Below are positions 1-5,672 of a stretch of DNA of 6,197 bases, in pieces. Position 1 is the stretch's first letter. Every line of letters begins with the position of its first letter. The notes under the pieces were generated by a model. That model saw nothing but the letters and a program-made list of their open reading frames with translations, ran no database searches and was not told the origin of the DNA. A program made the translations under genes and the position numbers. The DNA is taken from positions 1 through 6,197 of the forward strand of contig JAJDBI010000046.1 of assembly GCA_029261435.1 (NCBI GenBank). Reading direction: 5' to 3'. This DNA is from Nitrospinaceae bacterium (GTDB lineage Bacteria > Nitrospinota > Nitrospinia > Nitrospinales > VA-1).

Positions 1-601
1 ACAACGCAGAATACCGATTCAATATGCCAAGAGGGTAGTGGGTCGGAAAATGATGGGTGGTCAATCGACGCATCTGCCTTTGAAGGTCAATACGTCGGGA
101 GTAATTCCTCCGATTTTTGCCTCATCCATCATTATGTTCCCGGCGACGATAGCGCAATTTATCAGTCATCCATGGATGCAATCGGTTTCGGCGATGTTGA
201 CACCCGGAACCTTTGTGTACAGTTTGATTTTTGTTGGTGCGGTGTTCTTCTTTTGTTATTTTTATACGGCTGTCATATTCAACCCGGTTGATGTGGCAGA
301 CAATATGAAAAAACATGGGGGATATGTGCCGGGAATCAGGCCGGGACACAAGACTTCTGAGTATATCGACACGATTCTTTCAAGGATCACGTTTTATGGG
401 GCAATGTATCTTTCTTTAATCTGTATTTTGCCGGATTATTTGATAAAATACTTTAACATCCCATTTTATTTTGGTGGAACGAGCCTGTTGATTGTTGTGG
501 GTGTTTCGTTAGATACCATGCAGCAGATTGAGTCCCATTTAGTCATGAGAAATTACGACGGCTTTGTTAAAAAAGGGCGATTGAAAAGCCGAAGAGGCTG
601 A
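1..601 (+). CDS. secY: Protein translocase subunit SecY, 3' part (5' end outside window)
   Basis: SecY is the channel-forming inner-membrane subunit of the SecYEG translocon, which exports unfolded proteins and inserts membrane proteins. The reading frame is open from base 2 and gives 199 residues with no start inside the window, so this is the C-terminal part only. It opens with the conserved stretch QRRIPIQYAKR, then GGQSTHLPLK and GVIPPIFASS, which are SecY signatures. Hydrophobic segments at visible residues about 33-54, 71-93, 129-147 and 161-180 match TM7-TM10. The cytosolic loop GGYVPGIRPG (about 106-115) is the C5 loop that contacts SecA and the ribosome. It ends in a basic tail (KKGRLKSRRG) with stop TGA, three bases before adk. 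A GTG at 38 is in frame but internal and is not the start. Identification is secure. Confidence 0.98.
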   Translation, partial: QRRIPIQYAKRVVGRKMMGGQSTHLPLKVNTSGVIPPIFASSIIMFPATIAQFISHPWMQSVSAMLTPGTFVYSLIFVGAVFFFCYFYTAVIFNPVDVADNMKKHGGYVPGIRPGHKTSEYIDTILSRITFYGAMYLSLICILPDYLIKYFNIPFYFGGTSLLIVVGVSLDTMQQIESHLVMRNYDGFVKKGRLKSRRG

Positions 602-604
602 TTA

Positions 605-1246
605 ATGAGATTGATTCTTTTAGGCCCGCCGGGAGCCGGTAAAGGCACCCAGGCCAAAATGCTGAAAGAAAAATTTCAAATCCCGCAGGTATCCACCGGT
701 GATATTTTAAGGCAAGCCGTCAAGGATAATAATGAGCTTGGAGTTAAGGCCAGTTCGTTTATGGATGCGGGTCAACTGGTTCCTGACGATGTTGTGATCG
801 GATTGATAAAGGAACGTATCAAGCAGGTCGATTGTGACAAAGGGTTTATTTTGGATGGGTTTCCCAGAACCATCGTTCAAGCTGAAAAACTTTCGGAAAC
901 ATTGACCGAAATGGGCTTGGTGATCGACAGGGTGGTGGATCTTGAGGTCAATGCCGAAGAGGTGATCAGTCGATTATCTCGGCGCAGTACCTGTCCGGAT
1001 TGCGGCGGTATGTTTCACGAGGAATCTTGTCCCCCAAAAGTTTCGGGGATTTGTGACGGTTGCGGTGGGGTCTTGGCCCAGAGACAGGATGATAATGCAG
1101 AAACGATTTTGAAGCGGTTGGAAGTGTATCAAGAGTCAACTGCCCCTTTAAAGCAATTTTATAAGAAACAGGGGAATCTGAAAGCAGTAACAGCAAGAGG
1201 GTCTGTAGAAGAAATTTTTTCCCGCGTTTTAGAAATGGTAAAGTGA
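605..1246 (+). CDS. adk: Adenylate kinase with zinc-binding LID
   Basis: Adenylate kinase is a cytosolic enzyme interconverting ATP + AMP and 2 ADP. At 213 residues it has the usual bacterial long-form length. The P-loop GPPGAGKGT is at residues 7-15, the AMP-binding region follows (STGDILR about 30-36), and DGFPRT is at 84-89. The LID (about 125-160) carries CPDC (Cys130, Cys133) and CDGC (Cys150, Cys153), a four-cysteine zinc site. Many bacterial forms, including that of E. coli, lack this site and use a hydrogen-bond network instead. The ATG lies three bases after the secY stop, with AAGAGG inside the secY end as ribosome-binding site, suggesting translational coupling. Position after secY is common in many phyla. 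The infA start follows three bases after its TGA stop. Confidence 0.98.
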   Translation: MRLILLGPPGAGKGTQAKMLKEKFQIPQVSTGDILRQAVKDNNELGVKASSFMDAGQLVPDDVVIGLIKERIKQVDCDKGFILDGFPRTIVQAEKLSETLTEMGLVIDRVVDLEVNAEEVISRLSRRSTCPDCGGMFHEESCPPKVSGICDGCGGVLAQRQDDNAETILKRLEVYQESTAPLKQFYKKQGNLKAVTARGSVEEIFSRVLEMVK

Positions 1247-1249
1247 CGG

Positions 1250-1468
1250 ATGTCTAAAGAAGAATCTATAGAAGTAGAAGGCACCATACTTGAGCCATTG
1301 CCGAATGCGATGTTTCGGGTGGAACTGGAGAACGGTCATAAAGTGTTGGCCCATATATCTGGAAAAATGCGTATGCATTTTATCCGCATCCTGTCCGGCG
1401 ATAAGGTGAAAGTGCAGCTTTCTCCTTATGATTTGACACGGGGACGGATCACCTATCGGTATAAATAA
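1250..1468 (+). CDS. infA: Translation initiation factor IF-1
   Basis: IF-1 is a small OB-fold protein that binds the 30S A site and helps IF-2 and IF-3 select the initiator tRNA. The product has 72 residues, the normal length. Family motifs are clear: VEGTILEPLPNAMFRVELEN (about 9-28), AHISGKMR (34-41), IRILSGDKV (45-53) and SPYDLTRGRITYRYK at the C-terminus. Residues 42-44 (MHF) differ from the more usual basic/aromatic residues here but keep the fold. The ATG begins three bases after the adk stop; the upstream AAAGTGACGG is a poor Shine-Dalgarno, so initiation probably depends on ribosomes finishing adk. No map gene separates adk and infA. Confidence 0.98.
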   Translation: MSKEESIEVEGTILEPLPNAMFRVELENGHKVLAHISGKMRMHFIRILSGDKVKVQLSPYDLTRGRITYRYK

Positions 1469-1482
1469 AAGAGGACGGAACC

Positions 1483-1596
1483 ATGAAAGTCAGGGCATCG
1501 GTCAAGCCAATTTGTATGAAATGCAAAGTAATTCGCCGTCGTGGTGTTGTGCGGGTTATTTGTGAGAACCCGAAACATAAGCAACGACAGGGTTAA
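1483..1596 (+). CDS. rpmJ: 50S ribosomal protein L36 (bL36), zinc-binding form
   Basis: L36 is the smallest large-subunit ribosomal protein and sits near the peptidyl-transferase region of 23S rRNA. The 37-residue product begins MKVRASVKPIC and ends KHKQRQG, full length for the family. Cys11, Cys14, Cys27 and His32 form the zinc ribbon of the C+ type, so this is the zinc-dependent paralogue rather than the cysteine-free form induced on zinc starvation in some bacteria. The ATG is preceded by AGAGGACGG at a suitable distance. It lies between infA (14 bases upstream) and rpsM (18 bases downstream), the standard order. Confidence 0.97.
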   Translation: MKVRASVKPICMKCKVIRRRGVVRVICENPKHKQRQG

Positions 1597-1614
1597 CTTC
1601 CAAAAGGAGAAGCA

Positions 1615-1986
1615 GTGGCAAGAATATCGGGTGTAGACATTCCCAAGGATAAGCAGGCAATAATCGCTTTGACCTACATATATGGAGTGGGTCCAACCAC
1701 CTCCCGGAGCATTCTGAAAAAAGCCCAGGTTGGGGAAGAAGTCAGAATGAAAGACCTGACCGAGGAAGAGGTAACCCGGATCCGTAGTGTTATTGAAAAA
1801 GAGCATGAAGTGGAAGGTGACTTGAGACGTACTGTCACTATGAACATTAAGCGTTTGATGGATATTGGCTCCTACAGAGGGCTTCGCCATCGAAAAGGGT
1901 TGCCGGTCCGGGGGCAAAGGACACATACCAACGCTAGAACCCGAAAAGGTCCCAAGAAAACTGTGGGCGCACGTGCAAAAAAATAA
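1615..1986 (+). CDS. rpsM: 30S ribosomal protein S13 (uS13), GTG start
   Basis: S13 is in the head of the small subunit, where it contacts 5S rRNA/L5 of the large subunit (intersubunit bridge) and the P-site tRNA through its basic tail. The 123-residue product starts MARISGVDIP and has the family motifs ALTYIYGVG (about 18-26), GSYRGLRHRKGLPVRGQRT (about 86-104) and a C-terminal tail TNARTRKGPKK...ARAKK. The start is GTG at 1615, chosen because it gives the canonical N-terminus and follows AAGGAG at 1604-1609 at ideal spacing. In E. coli this gene heads the alpha operon repressed by S4; no such pseudoknot could be confirmed here, and the 18-base gap from rpmJ leaves little room for one. Confidence 0.98.
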   Translation: MARISGVDIPKDKQAIIALTYIYGVGPTTSRSILKKAQVGEEVRMKDLTEEEVTRIRSVIEKEHEVEGDLRRTVTMNIKRLMDIGSYRGLRHRKGLPVRGQRTHTNARTRKGPKKTVGARAKK

Positions 1987-1998
1987 GGACGTAATTTA

Positions 1999-2388
1999 AT
2001 GGATAAAAAAGCAAAAGTTGGTAAAAAAAAGCAAAAGACGGTGCCGGAGGTAGGGGTAGCTCATATTCAGGCAACGTTCAATAATACTATTGTAACCATT
2101 TCCGACATGTCTGGGAATGTGGTTTCCTGGTCCAGTGCTGGAGCGCAGGGCTTCAAAGGCTCAAGAAAAAGCACTCCGTTTGCTGCGCAGGTAGCAGCTG
2201 ACAAGGCTGCTGTTAAAGCACGTGAAATGGGAATGAAAAAATTGGAAGTCCATGTTAAAGGCCCTGGGTCGGGACGAGAGTCCGCAATACGATCTTTGCA
2301 GGCCGCTGGAATGGAAGTTCTTGTGATTCGTGACAAGACTCCGATTCCGCACAATGGGTGCCGTCCGAGAAAACGTCGCAGAGTTTAA
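1999..2388 (+). CDS. rpsK: 30S ribosomal protein S11 (uS11)
   Basis: S11 is a small-subunit platform protein that binds 16S rRNA near the 3' end and lines the mRNA exit side with S7. The 129-residue product has a lysine-rich N-terminus (about 1-14) followed by the S11 core: GVAHIQATFNNTIVTISD (about 19-36), SSAGAQGFKGSRKSTPFAAQ (about 45-64), VKGPGSGRESAIR (about 86-98) and TPIPHNGCRPRKRRRV at the end. The ATG follows AAGGA with slightly long spacing, 12 bases after rpsM. Codons for the lysine-rich start include a run of eight A (2033-2040). Identity is certain. Confidence 0.98.
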   Translation: MDKKAKVGKKKQKTVPEVGVAHIQATFNNTIVTISDMSGNVVSWSSAGAQGFKGSRKSTPFAAQVAADKAAVKAREMGMKKLEVHVKGPGSGRESAIRSLQAAGMEVLVIRDKTPIPHNGCRPRKRRRV

Positions 2389-2417
2389 TTGCGTAAACCC
2401 GAAAGGAGAAACTGGAT

Positions 2418-3044
2418 TTGGCCAGGTATACAGGTTCTGTTTGTCGACTTTGTCGGCGAGAAGGTATAAAATTATTTTTAAAAGGCTCCCGTTGCGAGAC
2501 GGCAAAGTGCGCGATTGAAAAAAGAGCGTATCCGCCAGGTCAGCATGGTCAGGGTAGGAAAAAATTCTCGGAGTATGGGGTACAGCTTCGTGAAAAGCAA
2601 AAGGTTAAGCGGATTTATGGTGTTCTGGAGAAGCAATTCCGTAATTACTTTTTTGCTGCGGATAAGAAAAAAGGCATCACCGGTGAAAACCTTCTGCAAA
2701 ACTTAGAATTGCGGATGGATAATGTTATTTTCAGGATGGGATTGGCTGCATCCAGAAGCACGGCTCGCCAGTTGGTTCGGCACGGCCACTTTACCGTTAA
2801 CGGGAAAAAGATGGACATCCCGTCCTATTCTCTTGCGCAAGGGGATACGATTGCTCTGAACCCCAACAAAGTGAAAAAAGCACCGGTTAAAAATGCTATT
2901 GAGAATATTAAGGGTAAAACCTTGCCGGATTGGTTGTCATTTGATGCAGATAGCAAGCAGGGTATTGTTCAGGCTTTGCCCACAAGAGAGCATGTAACCA
3001 TGCCGATTGAGGAACAGCTGATTGTAGAACTCTACTCACGCTAA
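2418..3044 (+). CDS. rpsD: 30S ribosomal protein S4 (uS4), zinc-binding form, TTG start
   Basis: S4 nucleates small-subunit assembly by binding the 5' domain of 16S rRNA; in E. coli it also represses the alpha operon. The product has 208 residues, full length. Cys9, Cys12, Cys26 and Cys31 (CRLC then CETAKC) form a zinc-knuckle of the C+ type. PPGQHGQ (about 39-45), LREKQKVKRIYG (about 57-68) and the S4 RNA-binding domain with SRSTARQLVRHGHFTVNGKK (about 112-131) are diagnostic, and the end IVELYSR is typical. The start is TTG at 2418: it yields the canonical MARY N-terminus and follows AAAGGAG (2402-2408), with no in-frame ATG near. It is followed by a 71-base gap before rpoA. Confidence 0.98.
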   Translation: MARYTGSVCRLCRREGIKLFLKGSRCETAKCAIEKRAYPPGQHGQGRKKFSEYGVQLREKQKVKRIYGVLEKQFRNYFFAADKKKGITGENLLQNLELRMDNVIFRMGLAASRSTARQLVRHGHFTVNGKKMDIPSYSLAQGDTIALNPNKVKKAPVKNAIENIKGKTLPDWLSFDADSKQGIVQALPTREHVTMPIEEQLIVELYSR

Positions 3045-3115
3045 AACTGAGCTTGGATCGTCACAACAAACTAATTAAAAACTGTTAAGACCCTAATCAA
3101 GAGGTCGGAGGCTTC

Positions 3116-4144
3116 ATGTTCACAGCCCAAGGAATCGTTAAACCTAAGCGATTAGAATTTGATAAGAAAAACAAGTCAGAATATTATGGCAAACTCAGCG
3201 CGGGTCCATTCGAGCGCGGTTATGGAGTAACAATTGGTAACTCCTTGAGAAGGATGCTGTTGTCATCCATTGAAGGTGCTGCCATTGTAGCCGTAAAATT
3301 TGAGGGAATCTTCCACGAGTTTTCTTCCATTCCAGGAGTGGTAGAAGACGTTACGGAAATTATTCTCAATCTCAAACAGGTTAATCTCAAGCTGACTGGC
3401 GAGGCGGACTCTAAACGAGTTTATATCAAAGCTTCGAGCGCCGGCACGGTTTGCGCCAAAGACATCACGGCGGACCCGGATATAGAAGTGCTGAATCCGG
3501 ATCTACCTATTTTGACTATTGACCAGAGTGCTGAGGTGGAAATTGAGATGATTGTGAGAAAAGGCCGGGGCTACGTTCCAGCTGATCGTCACAACATTGA
3601 AAATGAGTCTGTACAGATGATTCCTGTAGACTCCAGTTTTTCCCCGATTGAAAAAATCACCTACCATATCGAAAATACTCGTGTCGGGCAATCGACGGAT
3701 TATGATTCCCTGGTTATGGAGTTGTGGACCAATGGAGGTATCACACCTGAAGATGCGGTAGCTCATGCAGCCAAGATTGTTAAGGATCATATGCAGATCT
3801 TTATCAATTTTGATGAAGAGCCGGAACCGGTTCAGCCACAGGTAGATGAAAAAAAACAAAAGGTACTGACAAATATGGCCAAGTGTGTGGAAGAGCTCGA
3901 GTTGTCGGTGCGTTCATACAATTGTCTCAAAAATGCCAATATCCAGACTATCGCCGAGTTGGTTCAAAAAACCGATGGTGAGATGCTCAAGACTAGAAAC
4001 TTCGGCCGTAAATCGCTGAATGAGATTAAGGAAATTTTAGAAGATATGGGGCTTCACTTGGGAATGAAGGTCGATGAGGATGACCTCAAACAGATCATTC
4101 AAGCCCAGAAGAAAAAAGAAATAGATACCGAAGTTGAACTTTAG
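3116..4144 (+). CDS. rpoA: DNA-directed RNA polymerase subunit alpha
   Basis: The alpha subunit dimerises to start RNA polymerase assembly and uses its C-terminal domain to touch UP elements and activators. The product has 342 residues, slightly above the usual 325-340. The N-terminal domain (about 1-235) contains PFERGYGVTIGNSLRRMLLS (31-50), the dimer/beta-contact region, and KGRGYVPADRH (149-159). A charged linker (about 234-250, EEPEPVQPQVDEKKQK) joins the C-terminal domain, with ELSVRSYNCLKNANI (262-276; Arg266 and Asn269 correspond to the DNA-contacting R265 and N268 of E. coli) and RNFGRKSLNEIKEIL (294-308). After it comes a 25-residue acidic/basic tail. A good GGAGG site precedes the ATG. 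The stop TAG is followed at once by a second in-frame TAG. Confidence 0.99.
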   Translation: MFTAQGIVKPKRLEFDKKNKSEYYGKLSAGPFERGYGVTIGNSLRRMLLSSIEGAAIVAVKFEGIFHEFSSIPGVVEDVTEIILNLKQVNLKLTGEADSKRVYIKASSAGTVCAKDITADPDIEVLNPDLPILTIDQSAEVEIEMIVRKGRGYVPADRHNIENESVQMIPVDSSFSPIEKITYHIENTRVGQSTDYDSLVMELWTNGGITPEDAVAHAAKIVKDHMQIFINFDEEPEPVQPQVDEKKQKVLTNMAKCVEELELSVRSYNCLKNANIQTIAELVQKTDGEMLKTRNFGRKSLNEIKEILEDMGLHLGMKVDEDDLKQIIQAQKKKEIDTEVEL

Positions 4145-4186
4145 TAGTTCTACTCGGTGAAGTCATAACAGGAGTGATAAACAACC

Positions 4187-4726
4187 ATGCGGCATTTAAA
4201 AGCAGGTAGAAAATTTGGACGAACCTCTGCTCATCGAAAAGCATTGTTCAGAAACCTTGTTGGGGCTCTTATTCAAAGAGAGCGTATCAGCACTACTTTG
4301 GCAAAGGCCAAAGAACTGCGAGGCAAGGTGGAAAAAACGATCACGCTGGGTAAAAGAGGTACACTTCACGCCCGGCGTCAGGCTTTCAAGCTTGTTCCCG
4401 CTAAAGATGCTGTTCAAAAAGTGTTTGGACCCCTTGCAGAGCGTTATGCAAAGCGACCGGGTGGATATACCCGGATCATTCGCATCGGTCACCGAAAAGG
4501 GGATGATGCGCCAATGGCATTTATTGAGTTGGTGGATCGAGAAGGCGATGAGGCAAAGCCTGCTGCTAAAGGAAAAACTGAGCCTAAAAAAGAAGCCAAG
4601 GACAGTAAGCCAAAAGTAGCAGAAAAAAAGAAAGCTGAGCCGAAAAAAGCTCCGGCAGCGAAAAAGAAATCTGAATCAAAAAAAGAATCGGAAGATAATC
4701 CAGAAGATAAAAAAGAAGAGAAGTAA
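4187..4726 (+). CDS. rplQ: 50S ribosomal protein L17 (bL17) with long Lys-rich C-terminal tail
   Basis: L17 lies near the polypeptide exit tunnel on the large subunit. Residues 1-117 match the family: MRHLKAGRKFGRTSAHRKAL at the start, LIQRERISTTLAKAKELR (about 28-45), and GGYTRIIRIGHRKGDDAPMA (about 92-111) with FIELVDRE after it. Most L17 proteins end near here, at about 115-130 residues. This one adds about 59 residues (121-179) with 21 Lys and 15 Asp/Glu, plus Ala, Pro and Ser, and two near-copies of an EPKK module (TEPKKEA at 131-137, AEPKKAP at 150-156). The tail looks disordered and low-complexity; its function is unknown. GGAG (4171-4174) is 12 bases from the ATG, longer than usual, but no better in-frame start exists and the N-terminus is canonical. 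Confidence 0.98.
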   Translation: MRHLKAGRKFGRTSAHRKALFRNLVGALIQRERISTTLAKAKELRGKVEKTITLGKRGTLHARRQAFKLVPAKDAVQKVFGPLAERYAKRPGGYTRIIRIGHRKGDDAPMAFIELVDREGDEAKPAAKGKTEPKKEAKDSKPKVAEKKKAEPKKAPAAKKKSESKKESEDNPEDKKEEK

Positions 4727-4731
4727 TCCTC

Positions 4732-4762
4732 ACTACCACCGGGCTATGCCCGGTGGAGTAGT
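4732..4762. terminator. GC-rich hairpin between convergent genes, no T-run
   Basis: CACCGGGC (4737-4744) and GCCCGGTG (4748-4755) form a perfect 8-bp stem with a TAT loop. It is extended by ACTAC (4732-4736) with GTAGT (4758-4762) across a two-base bulge. It lies six bases after the rplQ stop and 45 bases past the stop of the convergent gene. No T-run follows on either strand, so it is not a textbook intrinsic terminator. It may protect the mRNA 3' ends, or end transcription with help from Rho. The end-of-operon role is inferred from position. Confidence 0.6.
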
Positions 4763-4792
4763 AAAGCCCATCAATCTGCAAGTTAATTTGGT

Positions 4793-4807
4793 GTCACACT
4801 CCGTGAC
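4793..4807. repeat. Small inverted repeat at the ykgJ-family gene stop
   Basis: GTCAC (4793-4797) and GTGAC (4803-4807) are perfect inverted repeats around a five-base loop, touching the last base of the minus-strand gene. They could form a weak hairpin in its 3' end. No T-run follows, and a 5-bp match can occur by chance. Confidence 0.3.
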
Positions 4808-5223
4808 TACAGACAGTTTGGGGGTATCCCTGTTAGTTCCTGCTTGAACCTGAAGTTCGTATTTTCCTTGATATAAGTCAATAGATCATCATAGCTCTTG
4901 AAGTGTTCGGTGAAGCCGTAATCGTCACCGGTATATTCGCAGGATTCCGTGCTGTGTTCGCGACACATATAGGGCCGGTGTTCGTAGATGGCGCATTTGT
5001 TGTCTGGCATTAAAAAATTGCACCGACTGTGGATCATGATGTACCAGTCTTTTCGATAGATATAAAATGAAACGTTTTCGTGTGCAATCTTCCATAGTAG
5101 ACTTTCATAATCACGCCGGTCTTCGGGTTCATCTATCCCAAACGCGAAATAATTACAACAATAAGCCGGAAGGCATTTTTCACACTGGCTGGTATCGTCT
5201 CGCTTACTCTTTGTTTTTGCCAT
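4807..5223 (-). CDS. YkgJ-family cysteine-cluster protein (CxxC..CC), function unknown
   Basis: This encodes a 138-residue soluble protein with no signal peptide or membrane segment. Cysteines are clustered as in the YkgJ (UPF0153, putative zinc- or iron-chelating) family: Cys14, Cys17, Cys22 and Cys23 (CEKCLPAYCC) near the N-terminus, then Cys68, Cys77, Cys87 and Cys95 in the stretch HSRCNFL...KCAIYEHRPYMCREH. The pattern C-x8-C-x9-C with the family phrase CxIYxxRPxxCR is clear. The family is thought to bind a metal or Fe-S cluster, but its reaction is not established; I assign no function. The ATG at 5223 follows AAGGAT at good spacing. The gene runs convergent to rplQ and divergent from rho, and its link to either is not evident. 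Base composition is close to that of its neighbours. Confidence 0.85.
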   Translation of the reverse strand: MAKTKSKRDDTSQCEKCLPAYCCNYFAFGIDEPEDRRDYESLLWKIAHENVSFYIYRKDWYIMIHSRCNFLMPDNKCAIYEHRPYMCREHSTESCEYTGDDYGFTEHFKSYDDLLTYIKENTNFRFKQELTGIPPNCL

Positions 5224-5253
5224 GAATGGATCCTTGCTGGGTTGAGAGAATAA

Positions 5254-5286
5254 ATTTCTGAAGAAATGCGAACCTGCTTGTCAGGT
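5254..5286. repeat. Two adjacent small inverted repeats in the leader of the ykgJ-family gene
   Basis: ATTTC-TGAA-GAAAT (5254-5267) and ACCTG-CTTGT-CAGGT (5272-5286) are two perfect 5-bp inverted repeats four bases apart. They lie between the proposed minus-strand promoter and the start codon at 5223. They could be operator half-sites or short RNA hairpins; both are short enough to be chance. Confidence 0.3.
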
Positions 5287-5303
5287 AGATTCAATCATCG
5301 GCT

Positions 5304-5332
5304 ATTTTGCCTTCCCGGCCCGGTATAGTCAA
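5304..5332 (-). promoter_or_regulatory. Possible sigma70-type promoter of the ykgJ-family gene
   Basis: On the minus strand TTGACT (5332-5327) is five of six to the -35 consensus, followed by exactly 17 bases and CAAAAT (5309-5304), four of six to the -10. Transcription would begin near 5297 and give a leader of roughly 75 bases. The match was found by eye and is not tested. Confidence 0.4.
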
Positions 5333-5376
5333 ATAGAACTCCACTTTCGCCAAGTGCAAGGCTGATGAATGACTGA

Positions 5377-5445
5377 GCCCAAGTCAATAGAGCGATAAAT
5401 AGATTTTTTATTGCCAGCGGTGCTTGCACCGGGTAGGGCTTGGGT
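5377..5445. other. Possible three-way-junction RNA structure
   Basis: CCCAAG (5378-5383) pairs with CTTGGG (5439-5444), extendable on the + strand by a G-U pair (5377/5445). Nested inside are CAATA (5385-5389) with TATTG (5409-5413), and CGGTG-CTTG-CACCG (5418-5431). The last is a hairpin with a CUUG tetraloop closed by G-C, a known stable loop. Pairings were found by eye; the AT-rich arm is weak and the strand is undecided. It matches no riboswitch I can recall. Confidence 0.3.
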
Positions 5446-5461
5446 GATACTTTAGCAAAAA

Positions 5462-5479
5462 TTATTCTAGTCAGAATAA
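5462..5479 (-). terminator. AT-rich perfect hairpin with T-run on the minus strand
   Basis: TTATTCT (5462-5468) and AGAATAA (5473-5479) form a perfect 7-bp inverted repeat with a four-base loop. Read on the minus strand, the stem is followed by TTTTTGC, the shape of an intrinsic terminator, but the stem is AT-rich and weak. It could instead be an operator. It would insulate the ykgJ-family gene from minus-strand transcripts arising near rho. Confidence 0.35.
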
Positions 5480-5587
5480 CAGGATTATTGATATGACCTG
5501 GCTTAACCCGGGCGCAAACTTTTACCTGAGGAAAACATAGATTCATTAAAATTGATGTAGTGTGAAATTATTCGGGGAAAAAATGCC

Positions 5588-5616
5588 GTGACAATTTAAC
5601 GAGATAGGTGTAAAAG
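5588..5616 (+). promoter_or_regulatory. Possible promoter upstream of the structured element
   Basis: GTGACA (5588-5593) is five of six to the -35 consensus; after 17 bases comes TAAAAG (5611-5616), four of six to the -10. A transcript starting near 5623 would carry the whole multi-hairpin element and the eight-codon ORF before rho. It is an untested by-eye match in AT-rich DNA, where chance hits are common. Confidence 0.3.
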
Positions 5617-5672
5617 AATAAAAAAACAAAAATATGAAAAGTGAAGAAAACACTTGGCGGGTCTTATTGTAG

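Noticed and set aside
1453..1926. 157-codon open frame on the minus strand
   Set aside because: Antisense to infA, rpmJ and rpsM, all certain genes; the translation resembles no known protein and is a shadow of their codon pattern.
3045..3115. Possible internal promoter for rpoA in the 71-base gap after rpsD
   Set aside because: Only weak hexamer matches (TTGGAT and an AT-rich stretch) were seen; a short GACC/GGTC pairing is too weak to call.
4215..4619. 134-codon + strand frame inside rplQ
   Set aside because: Overlaps almost all of the well-identified L17 core in another frame and has no ribosome-binding site or recognisable product.
5295..5546. 83-codon open frame on the minus strand upstream of the ykgJ-family gene
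   Set aside because: No Shine-Dalgarno before its ATG, no recognised family or motif, and the span overlaps palindromic and promoter-like signals. It looks like chance openness in non-coding DNA.
5639..5655. AAGTG/CACTT hairpin followed by a T-rich stretch on the minus strand
   Set aside because: A 5-bp stem with a seven-base loop and only two G-C pairs is too weak to call a terminator; the T-rich stretch is also interrupted.
5635..5670. Short ATG frame of 12 codons (begins MKSEENTW)
   Set aside because: No Shine-Dalgarno, sits in A-rich DNA, and ends inside the region just before the structured element.
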